The notes under the pieces are model-generated. The model saw only the letters and a list, made by a program, of their open reading frames with translations, searched no databases and was not told where the DNA came from. The position numbers were made by a program, and so were the translations under genes. From Mikania micrantha (taxonomy: Eukaryota; Streptophyta; Magnoliopsida; Asterales; Asteraceae), in the NCBI GenBank assembly GCA_009363875.1, contig CM018680.1:71862272-71926271 (forward strand): a DNA stretch of 64,000 bases. Direction: 5' to 3'. How positions within the stretch are numbered: the stretch's first letter is position 1; each line of letters opens with the position of its first letter. Positions 43,561 through 54,432 of this stretch are shown here, one piece after another.

Positions 43561-46500
43561 ATGGAAAAGGGGGATGGAAAGGGGTCATTCTACTGGGTTG
43601 GAGAGTTTAACGACCAAACACTAAATCCTGTGAAACATAGGAGGAAAATAAAGTCCAAGAAATTGGAGTTTGTTGGGTGGGGTTCTAAACCTTTAATTGA
43701 ATTTCTCCAATCAATTGGTAAGGACACTGGCAAAGAACTCTCTCAGCATAATGTGGCTGCCATTATCAATGATTATGTGCACAATTTCAATCTCCTTCAC
43801 CCTGTGAAAAAGAAAAGAGTTGTCTGTGACGAAAGGCTTTATTCTCTTTTTGGAAAGAAGTCAATTCCTAGAATCAAAATACATGAACTACTGAATGAAC
43901 ACTTTGCTGATAACCATGATTCTTCTGAGGATGATCATTTGAATAGTTCAGAAGAGTATGAAGATGTTAATGTGACAGGTAAGAAACGGAAGGTTTTCAA
44001 TTCTGATGAAAAAGCTCCTGTTCAAAAGAAAAAAACATCAGAGACTCGGTTAAGCCACTTTGCAGCTATTATTTCTGAAAACATAAAGCTTTTGTACTTA
44101 AAGAGGAGTTTAGTTCAGGAGCTTGTTAAACAGCCTGAGAGCTTTGAAGGAAAACTATTGGGCAGTTACATCAGGATAAAGTCAGATCCTATGGACTTTT
44201 CTCAGAAGAACCTCCACCAGCTTCATCCTGTTACAGGTGTAGTTTTGTTTTCTTTATAGAATTTCTCTAATACGATAAGTACCTGATAGTCATTCTTTTT
44301 TGCAAGTAGTTAAAATAAAAATAAAAAATAAAATAAAAATATAAACAATAATAATAATAAATAAAAGTAAAGTAAAGTAAACAATAATAAAAATAAAAAT
44401 AGTGTATTGTATCTGAGCTGGGGTCTATGAGAGCAACCTTTTTATCCAATTGTGACAGGGGTAAGGCTCATCTCACTCCCATACCCTGTTGATTTAGTAG
44501 GACTTTTCTAAATTTGCTTGTTTTTGCAAGTAATCGGAGTTGCAACAACTGTGTATAATGGTGACAATTTTGTCTAGTTTAGCGTTTACTTGTGGATGGG
44601 TGGATTTGGTTTATGTTGAATATTTGGTGATCCTGTTAGAAAAATTAGCTGAAAAAAGAACCCATCCAATGGACATGTGGATTAATAATTGCCCAGCGTG
44701 AATTTTTATATTCTAAACCTTCCTAGATCATTTTATTTATAGATCTACTTTATCATTGTTATAAAATTGTTTTTATAATCATATATAGTGCATTAATTAT
44801 TTGTTAAAATTTTAATAATGGACAACAGATGTTTCTAGGTCAGCCCAACCCGATCCATATTGAAAAAATCTCATTTTGAAATGAGCTAGACAACTCATTT
44901 TGGTCTTTTAGCTGACCCACCCATTTTGCCACCTCTTTAAGTGTCTATTAATCATATATATGTTGTGTTGTAGATATGTGTTGACAAACTTTACTTTGAA
45001 ATATCAAATTATACATAAGAGGCTTAACTTGTTTTTAATTTTTTGTTGTGGTTAACATCAGTAAAAATATATTACTTGTAATTGTATTGCTATTTATGTA
45101 ATTTACTAGTATTCACACACTTCCCTTAGTATACATGAACCATAGCTAAAGTCAAGATTTTAGCCAGCTTTTCATCTCAGATCTTTGCATCTTTATAAGA
45201 ATGCATTAGCGATGCCATGCCTAACTTGTTATGCTAGTATATGATTATGAGCACAGGTATGTTTTTGGTAACCTGCGCACCAAAGATAACTTGCCAAAGA
45301 AGTTATAGCAGTTATGCATTTATCCAGTTCTAGATCTTATTCTTATTTTGTTTTTCTTTACAAGTAGGGGTAAAAAATGTATCTGGGAATGGCGGCTTAC
45401 CTGAAGAAGTTCTCCTTCAAGTTCCAAACGTGATAAAAGACATACCTATATGCATGCTGTCTGATGATGGCTTCTCTAAGGTAACTTACATTTTACTTGC
45501 ATTATTTAATTTTTCGATAATTGATATAGAATCATGTATTTTATTAGAAACTATATAAACTTAGCAAAATGTTGTGTGTATGTGTACCTAAATCATATTT
45601 GTGGGATTTAAAAATGTGTCATAGCTGTTCATACTGAACCCTTTTTCTGCAATTTAAAAGAGAGAATGGAGATTATAGTTTTATTTTTGTTATTTTGTTA
45701 ACTTTCATGTCTAAGATAGTAAATTTTCAAGAACTTAAGTAGTTAAGTACGTCTAATGTTAGGCCCATGATATTAGCAAGTAATTGAAATTTAATTTCTA
45801 ATATGTTGGCATGAGATGTAACTAAGGCCTTTTAAAGAGAACACAAGACTGACTTCTAAGGTAATTAATCAGACATATGAAATCGTTATGATGCCTGTAG
45901 AACATTATTAGGCAGAAAACTTCAATTCATGTGGGATTTTAAAATTAAGCAGCCTATTTATGTTTTAGTCCCGGTTGCAGTAAACATATAATTTTAACCA
46001 AAATTATACTCGAAAAAAGAGTCCAAAACCTATTTTGCTTGAATCTTTGAAGAAAAAGATAGTCATATTCTGGTTTCTTGTCAAACCACCAAAAAAAAAG
46101 AAAGATGTGATGGTATGATTTGTTAAACAACCTCGTGAGTCGTGCGCCTCATATATGTAGTCAACATCTCATACAACTATAATAGATATTTTTTATTATT
46201 TATGACATAGCCAGATTAGGTAACATTATAATATATTTTTTTTATCAACTATATTATTCTATACATTAAACATGATCTGATGATTGCGTAATGCTCTTCT
46301 TTTTTTGTGTTGGTTAGTTGGTTGACTGCCTATGCCCATGTAGCACTTTAAGAAACTATGTAGTCTCAGATGCATATGCTAGCTTTGAAAATTTGTAGAT
46401 TTGAATGTGGTGTAGGCCATAGCTGATAGGTTTACTATAAACTAAAATTTCTTTACTTTGGGTTTGCCTTAATTTTTTTTTTTTTTTTGCAGGAAGAAGT

Positions 46501-49500
46501 TGATGATTTATGTCAGCGAGCTAAAGATGGTTTGCTTAAGAGGCCTACTGTTGTAAGCTTCTCTATCTTATTGAATGTTCTGCTTATCATGACATTCGCG
46601 TTTATGATATTAACATTTCTATTCATAAAACTCCCTTTGGTAGGTCGAGGTTGAACAGAAGGCACGTATCTTGCATGAGGATATCACAAAACACGTAAAT
46701 AATGCTCTTTATGACCCAAGAAAATTCTAATCAATTTTCCATCTAGAATAAATTACAGAGGATTTCATATTATTTGCATAATATCATATTTACTCAACGA
46801 AAAAAATTATTATTAATTATACCCATTCAAAATACTTAAAATTTCATATTCACCATTCCACTAAATACTATTTCTAATTTGAAGGTTATACCCTTCTCTT
46901 TCTCCTTGACTCAAAAACTCTCATATCCTGATGCATGTTATAAAAATGGGTATATTTGACATTTGTTGGGTAAATATGATATTATACCCAGTTTTGAGGG
47001 CTCACACTTCATATATCTAACAATTTATGGTCTTCTAGTTCTTTTACTTATTTGTATTCAGTAAGCTTGTTTGCAGTGGATTCCTAGAGAACTTGCATAT
47101 TTACAAAACCTCATAGATCGTGCCAATGATAAGGGATGGCGCAAAGAATATCCTTCATCATGTATAACAACTCTTTGTTTGAATATATGCTTTAAATTAT
47201 ACTTTTTTGCATTAAATTGGTATGATTATAATTTTCCTAAAGATAATAATTGCTAGTATATTAAAATTCACTAAATTATAACTAAAATGTATTATATTTA
47301 TGGAAGTTTGGGAAACCTTAATTTGCTCCATTACACTTTTTGAGTATCTTGAAAAAAAGAAACGTCTCCAAACACCATCGGAGCAGTCAAAGTTGTTGAC
47401 CGAAGTACCAAAGGTGATTGCTGATAAATTAGAACCCGAATCTACAACATCACAGGAACAATTACAAGACATTCAACAGCCCAATGATTCACCAATCTTA
47501 ATTCAGAAGGATGTTTCACGTCCCACTAATGACTTAGTAGCCGATCAGGCAATACCATCAAACGGATCCTATGTTGAAGGTATATACATGCTTTTACTTG
47601 ATTTTACACTCAAACTTTATTAAGTTTTGAATTATATAACTTTCTAGAGATGGCTATTCTGACCGATTTACTTGAGAATGGGTTGATTTTGGTTATGACC
47701 AAGGCCGACCCTTCTCCTGTATGGGGTGAAGCCAGGGCTTGGGGTCACCTGAAAATTAGGACCCTATTTTATCAAGAAAATTATATATATGTAATTAAGC
47801 TAATTTATTTAGTCTGAAACAATAAAAGGAAGCCTTTATTCTTTTTCACTAATTCACAAAGGCCTGTATTTTTTTTTTCTAACATCTTTTCTAAGCACAT
47901 ATCCTTCACTTTTGCCCTGATTTCTTACTTTGGCTAAGAGATGTTTAAAAAAGTAAAAGAAAATAGTAAAAAGAAGTAATCGGTAGTGGAGGGCAAATGA
48001 AGTTTGAGAAAATCAAGTGTTATGGTTAGTTTAATTAAGTGTTGTTAGCTATTTTGAAAAAATCAAGGTTGCCTCGTCTGGATAGTAGAGGTGAGCATGG
48101 TTCGATTCAATGCGCTTATGTCAATTTCCACAACCAAAACCACTACTTTGGTTGATTCTAAATCTATATCCATAACCATAACCAATTGATCGGTTGACCA
48201 TTAATCGGCTAATCACCGGTTATGATTCGGTTCCGGTTAAATTCGGTTTAATATTGAAATCGTTGAAAAGTAAGAACTCATAATTTTGATAAACATAGAA
48301 ATTTTAATGAATCTTTAAATTCTAGATAAACATACACATTTTGATGAACATTCAAACATTAGTCCTTAGCGAATCTTTAAATTCTGATGAAACTAAAAAT
48401 GTTGACGAACATACAAATATTGATGAACTTTCAAATATTAAAAATCAAATAAATGAACCTACAAGTATTTTTGAATCAAGTCAATAGATTAATATCAATA
48501 GGAACCACAAGTTTTATGCTCACTTAGGGCCTTCAAAATCGTTGAGCCGTCCCTGGGTATGATTTGTTGCTAATGGTTAAATAAAAAAGTAAAATTCATC
48601 CAAAGTGCACCTTTAATGCTTACAGCTCCTAAATTGATCTATTTAAATAATAGATTACTAGGTTAGACAGAAAATATTACATTGTGAAGGAGTAAAATAA
48701 GAAATAGAGGGTTGAATAAAATAAATATTAAATTTCCATGTGTTGGAAATCAAGCTCAAAATCAAACATCAATGACCAAACACAATATTAATTGCAACAA
48801 TTGATCAACTTTTTCTTGTATTATTATAAAACTTTTGAGTCATACATATAAACCAAACAAAGACACCTTATTTATAGACTTAACTAACCCTAACATAATC
48901 ATACTCAAACTCCTTAGAGATAATCCAAACATGCTTAGATTTATCTATTAAACACACTAGATAATTACTAACTTTAATACTAATTAAAACTACTAATTTA
49001 ACTAGTTTATTTAGTACATACCCTAGATTCTTAATTTTACTTAAAATCTTTCATAACTTTTGCTTTTTACATGTGAAACCAAAGATTAAGTCTAATAATT
49101 ACCACTAATCATTGTGTGCTCGCATTCTTCCATTCTTGCATCCTACTCATTCTTCATGCTTTCTTGCTTTTGCTTGCTTTTCTTGCTCGTTTTAGTTTGC
49201 TCTTCTTGTTCATACAACCTAGCCTTTTCTTGCTCGTAATACCCTAGATTCTTAAACTTACTTAAAATCTTCCATGTCTTACTCTTTTCATGTGAAACCA
49301 ACAATTAAGTCCAACAACATCTCGTATAGTGACGTTGAGAACTGAAGAAAGGCAGAAAGCTTGTCTTTACTAATGTTAGAAGCTCTGAAACACTTTATCT
49401 CATTCTTAAGAAAAAAAGACAGTCCATTATGTTGAAGAATAGATCTTAACTTATTGAAGTTAATAACCCGGGTTTGTGGGAAATAAGTAGAATATGAAGA

Positions 49501-50068
49501 GATGAAATAGGAGAAGCCGGAAAAATAAATCTTGAGCTTACAGATTGTGACACGTGACATAAATAGTTATTTATTAGGTTTAGTTATAAATTAGATTTTG
49601 CTGGTCATTAATACCAACCTGCTTTATGTACTTGCAGAAGCTCAACTGGTAGTTATTGATAGATTTGATAAAGGCCAGACAGAAACAACAAAGAACACGG
49701 GTTCTGAAGAACACTTTATAAGCTTCCAGTGGGTTGAAGACAAGCAGATGCCCAAGACCATAGGTTTGGGTCAAACTGTTGACTTGTCAAATGTGATCGA
49801 ACTAAGCGACGACGAAGAGGAAACACACGAGCAGGTTGTTGAAGTGAAAACAAATGACAAAGAGGACGAGTATGAATGCACCCGTCCAAAATGGTTCTAC
49901 GTTGACCCGCAAGGACAAACACAAGGGCCGTTTTCAAGAACCGATTTGAAAAGATGGAGTGATGCAGGCTATTTCTCGCCTGACTTTAAGGTTTGGAGAG
50001 ACGGTCAGACACCCGATTGTGCTATTTTATTGACAGACATGCTTTCAAGATGTAGTAGCAAAGGATAG
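43561..50068 (+). CDS. SWIB/Plus-3/GYF domain protein (At5g08430-like)
   Basis: Seven exons (43561-44236, 45368-45480, 46493-46552, 46644-46694, 47077-47147, 47335-47579, 49638-50068) join in frame to 548 residues. An in-frame TAA upstream fixes the ATG. Domains in order: SWIB/MDM2-type (about 34-115, FVGWGSKPLIEFLQSIGKD, RLYSLFGKKSIPR), an acidic/basic linker with KKRK, Plus-3 (about 163-260, LLGSYIRIKSDPMDF), a helical region ending DRANDKGWRKELFEYLEKK, a Ser/Thr-rich linker, an acidic SDDEEE patch, and a C-terminal GYF domain (about 490-545, KWFYVDPQGQTQGPFSRTDL). Plant proteins with this order are nuclear and related to the NERD family linked to RNA-directed DNA methylation; the specific function is not known. 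Exon 5 to 6 requires an AT-AC intron. The last intron holds a hAT element. Confidence 0.93.
47148..47334 (+). other. U12-type AT-AC intron
   Basis: The intron starts ATATCCTT, the exact U12 AT-AC donor consensus, and ends AC (CCATTAC). CCTTAAT at 47316-47322 is a good U12 branch-site match, with the branch A about 13-14 nt from the 3' end. Removing this 187-nt intron joins WRKE to LFEYLEKK in frame, giving the conserved family reading. The nearby GT at 47162 with any AG acceptor upstream of the exon runs into stops. Confidence 0.88.
47700..48555. mobile_element. hAT-type element in the last intron of the SWIB/Plus-3/GYF gene
   Basis: The left end CAAGGCCGACCC and the right end reversed, CAGGGACGGCTCAACG, are of the CAGGGCCGGCCC-like hAT type. 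Flanking 8-mers GTTATGAC and GGTATGAT agree at 6 of 8. The interior holds GAACATACAAATATTGATGA-type repeats shared with 53400-54210. No transposase is present. Confidence 0.55.
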
Positions 50069-50349
50069 CTGTTGTTGGTTTCAGTTAGTTATAGTTGTTT
50101 TACAGTTATGCTGCAGGGGACATGTAGTTTTTGTCATCTTTTTTGCAGGTCAGATTTTTATAGTTAAGTTTAATCTACTGAATTCATAGTTTTCTTGGAT
50201 ATACTTTTTTAATTAGTCATGTTGAATAATATAATCTGATTTTTCTATAAGATAGTAATTTATGATTCTTGTTTTTCCTATACTATTAAGCGTATTCAGT
50301 TTGAACTTTTCTTGTATCCACATACGAGAAATTATACAAAACAACAAAA

Positions 50350-50552
50350 TTTAACTTGCAAAATAAAAAAATTTCTATGAGACTTGACAATGTCTCAAAC
50401 AAAACTATTGTGGTTGAAGAATTAAAAATAAAATATCAATCAGTTTTTGACGACGTATACTTTCACACTCGATGTGTTGCACATGTTATTAGTTTAGTTA
50501 TGCAAGATGGGCTTGTTGACTCGTTGAGGTGTTTAAATCCAGTTTTAAAGGT
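50350..50552 (+). pseudogene. hAT transposase fragment (RNase H region)
   Basis: An open stretch of about 65 codons reads SMRLDNVSNKTIVVEELKIK, then FHTRCVAHVISLVMQDGL. This is the conserved LDNASNN...FH-RC-AH--NL-VQDGL segment of plant BED-type hAT transposases. Nothing else of the protein is present on either side, and no element ends were found. It is a small relic between the SWIB/Plus-3/GYF gene and the Harbinger element. Confidence 0.7.
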
Positions 50553-50824
50553 ATGTTACATAAAAAACATATACCGAGTATCCTAGCTAGTTCCAACAGG
50601 TAAGGTATTCCAAACTTGTTTTGACAAATAAGATATTAAAATGTTTGTACCTAATAAAACAACTGGATTTTATAAACAAATAACATTTTTAAGACAAAAT
50701 ATTATAAAAATAATTTTTTTAACTAAAAGTTATAAAAATGATAGAATTCATTTCGCATCAATGAAACCGACTTGTCGAACCATAAACCTCAAAACTTAAA
50801 CCTAAATCATAAACCATAATATTA

Positions 50825-52632
50825 GACTATCCACAGCGGTCACCCCACTGAAAACCCTTCCCCACTGAAATTTCATGCCACGTCATCACCCCACTGAAAA
50901 CCTTAATCACCCACAATGGTCACCCTACTGAAAACCCTTCCCCACTATTCCACGTCATCAACATTTAAAATTAAATAAAAAACATTACTCTAATTTAAAA
51001 ATAATTCAATATTTTACAAAAAAAAAAACACATTACATTAAAAAAACAATAACATATTAAAAATATACTAGTCGACTTAGATGCTACGAACGACAATATC
51101 GGTTCGAACCCTTTCGATATGTTCGACCAAATCGGCTTTTAACGACTCGTGAATGCTTTTGTTTCGCAACGCCAAAATTTGATTATCTCTACGCGGGTCA
51201 TCAATGTCAAAAGGAGACGGCGGTTCGTCTTCATCGGGAACAAACGGGCTAATCGACTTGCCCTCACATTCAAGTATCATATTGTGTATTATGATACATG
51301 CATACATAACGGATCTAATTTTTTTAGGATGCCATGCTCTAGCCGGATTTTTTATAATTTGAAATCTTTTTTTAAGAACACCAAACGCCCGTTCAATATC
51401 CTTCATTGCACCCTCTTGTGCTATTTGAAACCTTTTCCGTTTAAAGGTTGTTGGACATGTTATTGTTTGCATAAAAACCGGCCATTCTGGGTAAATCCCG
51501 TCAGCAAGATAATAACCGTGAGCGTACTCGTTATCGTTACAAAAAAACGATGATTGTGGAAACACACCGTTTTCCATATCATTGAGTAACGGCGACGAGT
51601 TTAGAACGTTTAGGTCGTTATTCGCACCAGGCATGCCAAAATATGCATGCCAGATCCATAAATCCTGTGAACAAACTGCTTCAAGAATAATCGAGGGGCA
51701 TCCGTGATCGCCTATCATAAATTGTCCTCTCCATGCAACCGGACAATTTTCCCAATCCCAGTGCATACAATCAATACTACCAAGCATACCGGGAAACCCA
51801 TGATAATTTTCATGGTGTTCATACAAATTCATAACATCATTATAATTTGGTTTGCGCAAATATTTAGGACCATAGAGTCGACGGATATTCTTACAGAAAT
51901 TATAAAGGCACTCTCTGGAAGTGCTGTCTGACATCTGTAAATAGTCGTCCATTAAGTCTGCCGTACTCCCGTATGCCAATTGTCGAATAGCCGACGTACA
52001 CTTTTGTAACGGTGTGAATCCTCGCTTGCCGCGAGCATCCCATCTCAATTGAAAATAAGTATCTGCAACCTCCAGATCGTTCACGATACGTTCAAATAGA
52101 GGTCGTTGCATCCGGAAACGCCTCTTGAACAACTTCTCATACAACGGTTCGGGCCCAAAATAATGACGCATCAACAGATCATGCCCCGCTTCCCTGTCTC
52201 GATTAATCTGAATTCTTCTAATTATAGGCCGAGGAATCTGAGAAGCGTTTTCTTGAGCCATGGTAGACAAAGCCGCGATAAAAAGATCAGTACCCTCGCT
52301 ATCAGAAGATGAGAACACCGTAGAGGATGATGACATTTTTATAAAAACAATGTATAAAAATTAAGAGAGTTTTGAATGAAAATGAGTGTGTAAAATGGTT
52401 GAAATGAGTGATTTATATAAAGATTGATTTTATTATAATTTTTTTTTAAATTGTAACCGTTAGAAAAATAGGGGGCCCACCCATTTTCAAATCAACCAAT
52501 CAAGATTGAGAATACACAACGGGGAGCGGGGGCCGTGGGAATGGTTTGGGCGGGGGCCGCGGTGCAGGGGGCGGTGTTCCCGCGGCGGGGTTCGAACCCG
52601 CTAGCCCAGCGAGGCAACCGTTGTGGCGAGTC
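50825..52632 (-). mobile_element. Complete PIF/Harbinger element with intact transposase
   Basis: The ends GACTATCCACAGCGGT and, reversed, GACTCGCCACAACGGT match at 13 of 16 positions, and TTA flanks both sides (50822-50824, 52633-52635), the PIF/Harbinger signature. The left subterminal zone has two diverged units of CACCCCACTGAAAACC followed by CCACGTCATCA. The right one is GC-rich (GGGCGGGGGC, GCGGTGTTCCCGC). At 1.8 kb it carries only the transposase frame. The Myb-like second protein usual in Harbinger elements is missing, so it would need that partner from elsewhere. Confidence 0.88.
51077..52336 (-). CDS. PIF/Harbinger DDE transposase (HARBI1/ALP1-like)
   Basis: An uninterrupted 419-residue frame starts at a true ATG about 300 bp inside the element's right end. 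An N-terminal helical DNA-binding-like region (about 60-160) contains RGFTPLQKCTSAIRQLAYG. The DDE nuclease core follows, with catalytic residues in place: D189 in GSIDCMHWDW, D241 in MPGANNDLNVL, and E315 in IERAFGVLKKRF. YYLADGIYPEW and the terminal IIHNMI motif are also conserved. The full set of motifs, lack of stops and normal length suggest a potentially active enzyme, or one lost very recently. It could cleave the ends of 17771-18093 as well as its own. Domesticated ALP1-like host genes share this fold, but here the terminal inverted repeats and TTA duplications mark a transposon gene. It lies 1 kb downstream of the SWIB/Plus-3/GYF gene on the opposite strand. Confidence 0.93.
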   Translation of the reverse strand: MSSSSTVFSSSDSEGTDLFIAALSTMAQENASQIPRPIIRRIQINRDREAGHDLLMRHYFGPEPLYEKLFKRRFRMQRPLFERIVNDLEVADTYFQLRWDARGKRGFTPLQKCTSAIRQLAYGSTADLMDDYLQMSDSTSRECLYNFCKNIRRLYGPKYLRKPNYNDVMNLYEHHENYHGFPGMLGSIDCMHWDWENCPVAWRGQFMIGDHGCPSIILEAVCSQDLWIWHAYFGMPGANNDLNVLNSSPLLNDMENGVFPQSSFFCNDNEYAHGYYLADGIYPEWPVFMQTITCPTTFKRKRFQIAQEGAMKDIERAFGVLKKRFQIIKNPARAWHPKKIRSVMYACIIIHNMILECEGKSISPFVPDEDEPPSPFDIDDPRRDNQILALRNKSIHESLKADLVEHIERVRTDIVVRSI

Positions 52633-52635
52633 TTA

Positions 52636-53395
52636 AACCTAAACTTTAAAATCAAACCTTAAACCCAAATATTATAGAGTTTGACAAGACGGTTCCAACA
52701 TTGTTGGAATGTGTTCAATCGAAGTTTGTTTGGTCTGGTTTCAGAGGCTTTAAAATATTTTTTATCCTTTTTAGACAAAATATTTTTTTTATTTGATCAT
52801 GCTCCTATGTAAATATGTCTTTAAAATATTAAATAATAATTATATAAATAACACAACTGTTTAAGCTCATGAGCTTGATCAAACTAGCTTATTTTGAGTA
52901 CCTCTTGAGTTTGATCCAATTTTTTAACAAAACAAGGACAAAGCTTAGTTAAGGCGGGGAGGGACAGACACCCCTCTTTTTGCAGTAATGTTAATTTTTT
53001 GGCTGATAGGTTAAATTTTTTTATATTGTATTGATTTTGCCGTTTTAAAATTGTCACCCCAGGGAAATTAGTTTGATTTTGCAATCGGTAATGGAGGGCA
53101 AATTTGACAGATCAATCTTCCTTATGTTTTGAGAAAATTAAGTGTTGCCTAGTCTAGATAGATATTATAGAGCCGTTATGGTTAGTTAGTTTAATAATAT
53201 ATCATCCAATCTTAAGTATACAAATCTTGACAAATCATCCTCATTTTTAATTAGTTGTGATCGCAGACTCATTCAATCTTCCTCTTTAAATTTTGTAATC
53301 AATTGCCATGTTGTCTCATTCACATTGATTTTTGTAGCTTTAATTTTACTAAAAAAATAGATTTAAATTCTAAATTAAAATAGATAGTATGAATA
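52636..53395. other. Gene-free AT-rich DNA
   Basis: No coding pattern is seen. The stretch around 52920-53180 (GGACAGACACCCC, CGGTAATGGAGGGCAAAT) resembles parts of 47700-48060, so it is probably a diverged copy of that hAT element. Confidence 0.4.
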
Positions 53396-53399
53396 AGTT

Positions 53400-54210
53400 G
53401 CCTTAAAAAGATAAGAAGCTTTAAATGAACCACTAAAGAGATCACTGCTAAGGTTTATATAAATCATAACTATAAATACTACAAATCTTGATCGAACCTA
53501 TAACTTTAGATAAACTCATAATTCTTGATGAACATATAAATTTTAATGAGTTTTTAAATTCTAGATAAACATATAAATATAAAAGTTGATGAACATACAA
53601 ACCTTAGCGAATTTTTAAATTCCGATGAACCTATAAATTTTGACAAACATACAAATCTTGATGAACTTTAAAATAACAAAAATCAAATAAACAAACCTAC
53701 AAGTGTTTTTAAACCAAGTCCCTTAAGTTTTAAGTTAGCTTATGACCTTCAAAATCGTTGAGTCGTTTTACCCTTCGTGTTAACCTTGCTTTAAAACTAT
53801 TCAAGCTAAAAAATACATATTTAAATTCCAAATTAAAATCAATAGTATGAATCGGGTGCGTTAAAAAGATAAGAAGCTTTACCCACTAAAGTGATCACTA
53901 CTAAGGTTTATATAAATCATAATTATAAATACTACAAAATTTGATCAAACCTATAACTTTAGATAAATTCATAATTCTTGATGAACATATAAATTTTAAT
54001 GAATTTTTAAATTCTAGATAAACCTATAAATATTGATGAACACACAAATCTTCATGAATTTTTAAAACATACAAACCTTGATGAACTTTAAAAAATAAAA
54101 ATCAAATAAACAAACCTACATGTGTTTTTAAACCAAATCCTAAAGTTTTAAGTTAGCTTGAGACCTTCAAATTAATTGAACCGTTTTACCCTTTCTTTAA
54201 AACTATTCAA
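53400..54210. repeat. Two diverged tandem copies of a repeat of about 420 bp
   Basis: The segment from AAGATAAGAAGCTTT near 53408 to AAACTATTCAAGCTA near 53807 is repeated from 53866 to about 54214 with substitutions and small indels. Both contain AATTCTTGATGAACATATAA and CAAATAAACAAACCTACA. Related phrases occur in the intronic hAT element at 47700-48555. Confidence 0.75.
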
Positions 54211-54432
54211 GCTACCTAATGCAACATTAGATATGATTATACGGTTTGTTGTGGTAAAATAAAAATCTTTGTTTTCCCATTTGAGACTGGGAGGATTTAT
54301 TTGATCGTAACTTCTCGATTTGTTTGCATTTATATAATTTTGGATTTTGGGTATGGTTAAATTTGTGATTTTATGCTAATGGTGTATTAATTAGTACGTG
54401 TATTCTTAGCCGAGATGTGGGTTATGTGAACG

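Noticed and set aside
47161..47299. Ordinary GT-AG intron after TCATCAT in the SWIB/Plus-3/GYF gene
   Set aside because: A GT at 47162 with the available AG acceptors leads to stop codons or loses the LFEYLEKK block, whereas the AT-AC intron fits every requirement.
52588..52622. tRNA-like GGTTCGAACCC box B in the Harbinger right end
   Set aside because: There is no box A or cloverleaf; it is part of the GC-rich subterminal sequence of the transposon.
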